Assembly (NCBI RefSeq): GCF_036226445.1
Contig: NZ_CP108474.1
Coordinates: 1,426,001-1,490,000 of the forward strand
Source: Streptomyces sp. NBC_01255
Lineage (GTDB): Bacteria > Actinomycetota > Actinomycetes > Streptomycetales > Streptomycetaceae
DNA length: 64,000 nucleotides
Direction: 5' to 3'
Notes under the pieces: generated by a model
The model's database searches: none
Told to the model about the DNA's origin: nothing
Seen by the model: only the letters and a program-made list of their open reading frames with translations
Translations under genes and position numbers: made by a program
Part shown: positions 59,336 through 64,000 of the stretch, piece by piece
Layout: each line of letters begins with the position of its first letter
How positions within the stretch are numbered: the stretch's first letter is position 1

Positions 59336-61275
59336 GCGGGCAGCGCAGGACAGCCCCGTACGGCAGCTGGCCGTCACCGATCGGCGCCGAGGACGCGGCC
59401 ACGGGCGAGGCCCTCGTCGAATGGGTCGGCTTCGTCGGCGCGGAGGTCTGGTGGACCGAGGTGCGGCCCGAGGAAGGCGGACGGGCCGCGCTCGTGAGGC
59501 ACACCCCCGCCGGGATCGCCGAGGCGCTGCCGCCCGGCTGGGACGTCCGTACACGGGTGATCGAGTACGGCGGCCGGCCCTGGCTGCCGCTGTCCCGCGA
59601 CGCCGAGGACGGCATCGTCTTCACGCACGCCGCCGACCAGCGGGTCTACCGCTGGCGGCCGGGGACCGACCCGGTTCCGCTCAGCCCCGCCGGAGCGTGG
59701 CCCGGCGAGCTGCGGTACGCCGACTTCGCCGTGCACGGGGACGAGGTCTGGTGTCTGCGCGAAGCCGTGTCCGACGAGGCCGCTCTGCGGGCTGTGCGGC
59801 ACCTGGTGGCACTCCCGCTCGACGGCAGCGCGCACGACGACCCCTCCGCGGTACGGGAGTTGGCGTCCGGCCATGACTTCCTGACGGGCCCCCGGATCGA
59901 ACCCGGGGGGAGCAGGGTGGCCTGGCTCGGCTGGAACCATCCGGCGATGCCCTGGGACTCCACCGACCTGATGAGCGCGTCCATCACGGCCGACGGCACG
60001 CTGACCGAGCCGGTCAGGCTCGCGGGCGGCGGCCAGGAGTCGATCACCCAGGTCGAATGGGCGGCCGACGGGTCCGGACGGTTCTACGCGGTCACCGACC
60101 CCCAGGGCTGGTGGAACGTCCACGAGATCCTGCCGGACGGCGGATCCCGCGAACTGTGCGGGCGTGCCGAGGAGTTCGGTGACGCCATGTGGCGGATCGG
60201 CCTGCGATGGCTCCTGCCGCTCGACGACGGCGGTCTGGCCGTGCTCCACGGGGTCGGGGAGCGCCGGCTCGGCGTCCTCACCCCGGACGGGCGGCTCACG
60301 GACTGCTCGGGCGCTGCCACCGAATGGTTCTTCCCCGCGACGGACGGCCGACGGATCGCCGCGGTGTCCGCGGGACCGGACCAGCGCCGTACCGTCGTCC
60401 TGACCGATCCGGCAAGCGGCGCGGTCGAGGTGCTGCGCGCCCCGGCGGACGCGGGCACGGAGGCCTGGGCGAGCACGCCGCACCGGCGTACGTACCGGGG
60501 CCCGGACGGCGAGGCGGTGCACGCCCACGTCTATCCGCCGGCGAACCCCGAGTTCAGCGGGCCCGAGGACGAACTGCCGCCCTGGCTGGTCTTCGCGCAC
60601 GGCGGCCCCACCGGCCGCTCGTACCTGACGCAGAATCAGGAGATCAACTACTTCACCAGCCGTGGCATCGGTGTGATCGACGTGCAGTACGGCGGTTCGA
60701 CCGGCTATGGCCGGGCCTACCGCGAGCGGCTGCGCGAGACCTGGGGCGTGACCGACGTACGCGACTGCGCCACCGCGATCCGCGGTCTGATCGCGGACGG
60801 CCTGGCCTCCGCGGACCGGGTCGCGATCCGCGGCGGCAGCGCCGGCGGCTGGACGGCGGCGGCGTCGCTCGGAGCCGAGCCGGACCTCTACAAGGCGGCG
60901 GGCATCTACTACCCGGTGCTCGACGCGGTCGGCTGGCGCACCCAGGGCACGCACGACTTCGAATCCCGCTACCTCGACGGGCTCATCGGTCCCTGGCCCG
61001 CCGCGAAGGACCGCTACGAGGCGCAGTCCCCGCTGGCCGGGGCGTCCCGCATCCGGGCTCCCTTCGTGCTGCTCCAGGGGCTCGACGACACCGTCTGCCC
61101 GCCGGCCCAGGCCGAGCGGCTGCTCGCCCTGCTCGACGGATCGGGTGTCGCGCACCGCTATCTGACCTTCGAGGGCGAGGGACACGGTTTCCGGCGATCG
61201 GCCACCGTCGTCGCCTCCCTCCAGGCGGAGCTGGAGCTGTACGGGCGCGTCCTGGGCTTCACCCCCGGGACCTGA
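59332..61275 (+). CDS. S9-family (prolyl-oligopeptidase-type) serine peptidase
   Basis: 647 residues: N-terminal beta-propeller, C-terminal alpha/beta hydrolase with S503 in RGGSAGGWTAAA, D585 in GLDDTVCPP and H618 in GEGHGFRR. Related to dipeptidyl and acylaminoacyl peptidases. No signal peptide, so cytoplasmic. It is coupled by ATGA to the ATP-grasp/epimerase. It could trim a protecting residue, cyclise or hydrolyse the peptide product, or serve in resistance. Confidence 0.93.
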   Translation: MSGQRRTAPYGSWPSPIGAEDAATGEALVEWVGFVGAEVWWTEVRPEEGGRAALVRHTPAGIAEALPPGWDVRTRVIEYGGRPWLPLSRDAEDGIVFTHAADQRVYRWRPGTDPVPLSPAGAWPGELRYADFAVHGDEVWCLREAVSDEAALRAVRHLVALPLDGSAHDDPSAVRELASGHDFLTGPRIEPGGSRVAWLGWNHPAMPWDSTDLMSASITADGTLTEPVRLAGGGQESITQVEWAADGSGRFYAVTDPQGWWNVHEILPDGGSRELCGRAEEFGDAMWRIGLRWLLPLDDGGLAVLHGVGERRLGVLTPDGRLTDCSGAATEWFFPATDGRRIAAVSAGPDQRRTVVLTDPASGAVEVLRAPADAGTEAWASTPHRRTYRGPDGEAVHAHVYPPANPEFSGPEDELPPWLVFAHGGPTGRSYLTQNQEINYFTSRGIGVIDVQYGGSTGYGRAYRERLRETWGVTDVRDCATAIRGLIADGLASADRVAIRGGSAGGWTAAASLGAEPDLYKAAGIYYPVLDAVGWRTQGTHDFESRYLDGLIGPWPAAKDRYEAQSPLAGASRIRAPFVLLQGLDDTVCPPAQAERLLALLDGSGVAHRYLTFEGEGHGFRRSATVVASLQAELELYGRVLGFTPGT

Positions 61276-61356
61276 TCCGCCGCCCCGCCTCGCGCCTTCC
61301 CCCCTCCCCCGCCCGAAAGAACACATCACACAGCGCGAATCAACAGAAGGACGGGC

Positions 61357-62457
61357 ATGTCCGCAATCGAGCAACTCAACTTCGACCGGCTCGAACCCGG
61401 AGTGAGAAAGGAACTCCGGGAACTCTGCCGCCTCGACAACCACCACGGCCCGCTCGCGGTGCTCGCCGAGTACGCCCTGATCGCCGCCTCCGTGGCCCTG
61501 TGCGTCGGCGTCTCGTACTGGTTCTATCCGGTGGCCCTGGTCGTCATCGGCTCCGTACAGCGCTTCCTCGCCCACTTCCTGCACGAGTCCAGCCACAAGA
61601 CCTTCGCCCGTGGCAAGACGCTGAACCTGCTGGGCGGGTCCGTGTTCTCGGGCTATCTCGTGTGGCACCTGTACGGTCCCTACCGCAGCTCCCACGTGGG
61701 CAACCACCACCGCAACCTGGGCGACGCGGAGAACGATCCCGACTACGCGTTCCACATCGCGTGCGGCCTTTACGACACGGAGCGCTCCGACCGGCACTTC
61801 TTCCTGCGGGAAGTGATCCTGTCCGTCCTGGGTCTGCGGACGTTCGCCTACCTCGGCTACATAGCCCGCGAACGGGTCTTCTGCGACAGCTCCCAGATCA
61901 GCGTGTCCGTCCCCGTGCCCCTGCGGACCGAGCGTGCGGTGTTCCTCACCCAGTGGGCGGCCGTCTTCGGGCTGTGCGCCTGGTTCGGGTGGCTGCCGGA
62001 ACTGCTGCTGTTCTGGTTCGTCCCGATGTTCACCACGAACGTGGCCATCGGCTGGCTCGCCGAGCTGTCCGAGCACTATCCGATGCCCGAGAGCGAGAAG
62101 CACCAGGTCCTCCTCACCCGGAACCGACACGGGCGCTTCCTGGAGCAGTTCCTGATCAGCCGTCACAACGACCGCTATCACCTTGTCCACCACATGAACG
62201 CCGGCATTCCGCACTGGAACCTCGGGCGCGCCCACCGCGTGCTGCTGCGCGACCCGGTCTACGCCGCTTGGGACGGACTGTGGGCCGGCGCCTTCACCCG
62301 GCCCCGCTCGCGCCGCGACAAGGAGACCGTCATCAGTTACGCGGCCAAGTACCGCCAGTGGCGCAAGGACGGCGGTGAACCCGAGACGGCCGAACCCACC
62401 TTCGCCCGCGTCATGCTGCTCGCGGCCGCCTCCTCCTCCGCCACCCCGCAGGCGTGA
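61357..62457 (+). CDS. Membrane fatty-acid-desaturase-like di-iron enzyme
   Basis: 366 residues with three His boxes: HESSH, HVGNHHRN and HLVHHMNAGIPHWN, and about four membrane segments. The superfamily desaturates acyl chains, but members in amino-acid clusters (rhizobitoxine RtxC type) desaturate amino-acid side chains. Given its place between peptide-forming and proline-dehydrogenase-like genes, a vinyl or dehydro amino acid is plausible. Confidence 0.9.
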   Translation: MSAIEQLNFDRLEPGVRKELRELCRLDNHHGPLAVLAEYALIAASVALCVGVSYWFYPVALVVIGSVQRFLAHFLHESSHKTFARGKTLNLLGGSVFSGYLVWHLYGPYRSSHVGNHHRNLGDAENDPDYAFHIACGLYDTERSDRHFFLREVILSVLGLRTFAYLGYIARERVFCDSSQISVSVPVPLRTERAVFLTQWAAVFGLCAWFGWLPELLLFWFVPMFTTNVAIGWLAELSEHYPMPESEKHQVLLTRNRHGRFLEQFLISRHNDRYHLVHHMNAGIPHWNLGRAHRVLLRDPVYAAWDGLWAGAFTRPRSRRDKETVISYAAKYRQWRKDGGEPETAEPTFARVMLLAAASSSATPQA

Positions 62458-62538
62458 CGGGGCAGTTCGCTCCCCTGTCCCCTGCCCCCTCCCCGTATTC
62501 CTCCCATGTCCCTCTCAGGGAAAGTTCGAGGTAGCGTC

Positions 62539-63507
62539 ATGAACTCCGAGCCCTCGCAGCGCGTGCTGCACGAGGCCGCCTCCCGGGGACTGCGTGCCCT
62601 GGCCGCCGACGAGCGGTGCCGCAGCGCCTTCACGGCGCCCGGCTCCGTCCTCCAGGACATCCTGTCGCCCGCGGCACGCCGGTACGTACTGGCCGCCGAC
62701 CGGGACGAGTTCCTCGGGCACCTCGCGGTACTCCGCGAGAAGTCCTACGGAATCACCGTCGAGTTCGTCGGAGAGGAGAACTCCGACCCCGCCCAGATCG
62801 AGCAGGTCGTCCAGGAGTACCTGTCCGTGCTCGCACACGACCCGGTGCCGGGCCAGCTCGGCTTCGACCTGTCCAACGTGGGCCTCACCGTGTCCCGCGA
62901 ACTCGCCCTGGAGAACAGCGCCCGGATCGTGGAGGCCGCGGCCGCCAAGGGCTGCGAGGTCGTGCTGAGCATGGAGCGCTCGCCGGCCGTCGACGCGGTG
63001 CTCGGCGTGTATCGGGACCTCGCCGAGCGGTACGAGAACGTCGGCATCACCCTCCAGGCCCATCTGTACCGGAGCGAGCAGGACATCGCGGCGGTCGCCA
63101 GGCCGGGCCGCCGCGTGCGCCTCGTCAAGGGCGCCTTCCAGGAGCCGGCCGATGTCGCCCTCGGCCGCGGTCCGGCGCTCGACGCCCGCTACCTCCGCTT
63201 CGCGGAGCAGCTCGTCGACGCGGGTGTCCGGCTGAGCCTCGCCACCCAGGACCCCGAGATGCTGGCCCAGGCGAAAGCCAGCGGTCTTCTGTCGCGGGTC
63301 GACGAGATCGAGATGCTGCACGGCGTACGTCCCTCCCTGCTGCGCGAATACCGGGACGCCGGATTCGCGTGCCGGATCTACGCGACGTACGGCGAGAACT
63401 GGTGGCTGCACCTGCTGCACCGGCTCGCGGAGCACCCGCCGATGGTGCTCACGGCACTCGCGGACCTCGCCGACCGGGGAGAGCGCACCGTCGGGGCCGG
63501 CTACTAG
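62539..63507 (+). CDS. Proline-dehydrogenase-family flavoprotein
   Basis: 322 residues; ATG 62539 is chosen over in-frame ATG 62506, which has no ribosome binding site. FAD-barrel blocks: GITVEFVGEENSD, LGFDLSNVGLTVSRE, QAHLYRSEQDIAAVARPGRR, VRLVKGAFQEPADVALG and RIYATYGENWWLHLLHRLAE. Housekeeping ProDH makes pyrroline-5-carboxylate. In a biosynthetic cluster, without the usual P5C dehydrogenase next to it, oxidation of a proline-like or other amino-acid building block is more likely. Confidence 0.9.
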   Translation: MNSEPSQRVLHEAASRGLRALAADERCRSAFTAPGSVLQDILSPAARRYVLAADRDEFLGHLAVLREKSYGITVEFVGEENSDPAQIEQVVQEYLSVLAHDPVPGQLGFDLSNVGLTVSRELALENSARIVEAAAAKGCEVVLSMERSPAVDAVLGVYRDLAERYENVGITLQAHLYRSEQDIAAVARPGRRVRLVKGAFQEPADVALGRGPALDARYLRFAEQLVDAGVRLSLATQDPEMLAQAKASGLLSRVDEIEMLHGVRPSLLREYRDAGFACRIYATYGENWWLHLLHRLAEHPPMVLTALADLADRGERTVGAGY

Positions 63508-63602
63508 GGACTGTCGGACAGCCCCCACAGCAGACGTCCGGAAGCCAGGACGTGTCCGGCGATCATGGTCGGACAGGTCGATTCGAGAACGATGGAGCAC
63601 GA

Positions 63603-64000
63603 AATGGCAGAGCAAGGCGTACGTCAGGCCGAAGACAGGCTCGTTCACCTCAACACGGCGGGCGCCGGGCTGATGCCCGACACCGTCCGCGCGGCCATGG
63701 AGGCCTGCATCGCGCGTGAGGCGGCGATCGGCTGCTACGAGACCGAGGAGTCCCTGGACGACCTGCTGCAGGGCGAGGTCTACCAGCGGCTCGCCCGGGC
63801 GATCGGCGCCCCGGTCGAGGACGTCGCCCTGTTCGACAGCGCGACCCGGGCCTGGTGCGCGGTCGTGCCCAAGCTGCGGCTCGGCCCCGCCGACCGCGTC
63901 TGGGTCACCCCGTACGAGTACGCGGGCAACCTCATCTCCCTGTTCTCCCTGCGCGACCGGACCGGCTGCCGGATCGAGGTCGTCCCCACCCTGCCGGGCG
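63603..64000 (+). CDS. Class-V aminotransferase-fold PLP enzyme, 3' end outside window
   Basis: 132 residues are visible, starting MAEQGVRQAEDRLVHLNTAG. The HLNTAGAGLMPDTVRAAME opening, then EVYQRLARAIGAPVEDVALF and TRAWCAVVPKL, match the N-terminal part of NifS/isopenicillin-N-epimerase-type proteins. The PLP lysine lies beyond the window. It may be an epimerase, lyase or transaminase; not assignable yet. It continues the plus-strand operon after a 95-bp gap. Confidence 0.85.

Overview
The window is very GC-rich, uses many GTG starts and is full of 4-bp ATGA/GTGA stop-start overlaps. Together with the gene families present this indicates a Streptomyces or close actinomycete chromosome, in a region rich in accessory and specialised-metabolism loci. 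No rRNA, tRNA or CRISPR array was seen.

Layout. (1) 1-2.7 kb: two overlapping trypsin-like proteases with helical N-terminal regions, the first cut by the left edge, followed by a MITE-like element. (2) 2.7-7.4 kb: ordinary single genes (maltokinase N-cap-like protein, secreted serine hydrolase, deaminase, F420-type oxidoreductase, Lrp regulator) and a frameshifted secreted protein. (3) 7.4-10.3 kb: cobalamin riboswitch plus metE. (4) 10.3-12.9 kb: a minus-strand unit of a small helical protein, a polyprenyl diphosphate synthase and an MpaB/Lcp-type oxygenase. (5) 13.0-20.3 kb: a minus-strand operon (binding lipoprotein, FecCD permease, ATPase, DUF364 protein, GHMP kinase, cysteine-synthase-like PLP enzyme) divergent from an MFS transporter, with a Zur-box-like palindrome between them. 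It reads as a small metallophore synthesis, uptake and export locus. (6) 20.3-26.3 kb: a hypothetical gene, a DJ-1/PfpI protein and a TetR regulator divergent from a YbtPQ/IrtAB-like ABC half-transporter pair. (7) 26.3-38.6 kb: a tightly coupled aromatic-catabolism operon (Rieske oxygenase, VanB-type reductase, ThDP enzyme, two SDRs, cupin, hydrolase, aspartate-dehydrogenase-like protein, extradiol dioxygenase, ALDH) divergent from an aromatic-acid-type MFS transporter and a MarR regulator, with repeated GCGCTTAA-type sites between.

(8) 38.7 kb to the right edge: a biosynthetic gene cluster that I cannot match to a known product. It has a type II thioesterase, an NRPS protein with a degenerate C region plus A and PCP domains, an Asp/Asn-hydroxylase-like oxygenase, two MFS transporters, a double ATP-grasp protein, a GDIGWP-repeat secreted peptide, a GNAT acetyltransferase and two methyltransferase activities. 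It also has a KS-AT-ACP-MT polyketide synthase, an XRE/helical-repeat regulator, a second ATP-grasp ligase, an ATP-grasp/dipeptide-epimerase fusion, an S9 peptidase, a three-His-box desaturase, a proline-dehydrogenase-like protein and a partial class-V aminotransferase-fold enzyme. TGGCAA-n(3-4)-TTGCCA elements lie in front of every main transcription unit of the cluster, suggesting one regulon. The probable logic is ATP-grasp formation of peptide bonds, epimerisation of a dipeptide, loading or tailoring of an amino acid on the A-PCP protein, one malonyl extension with methylation, and late desaturation or oxidation. The product is unknown.
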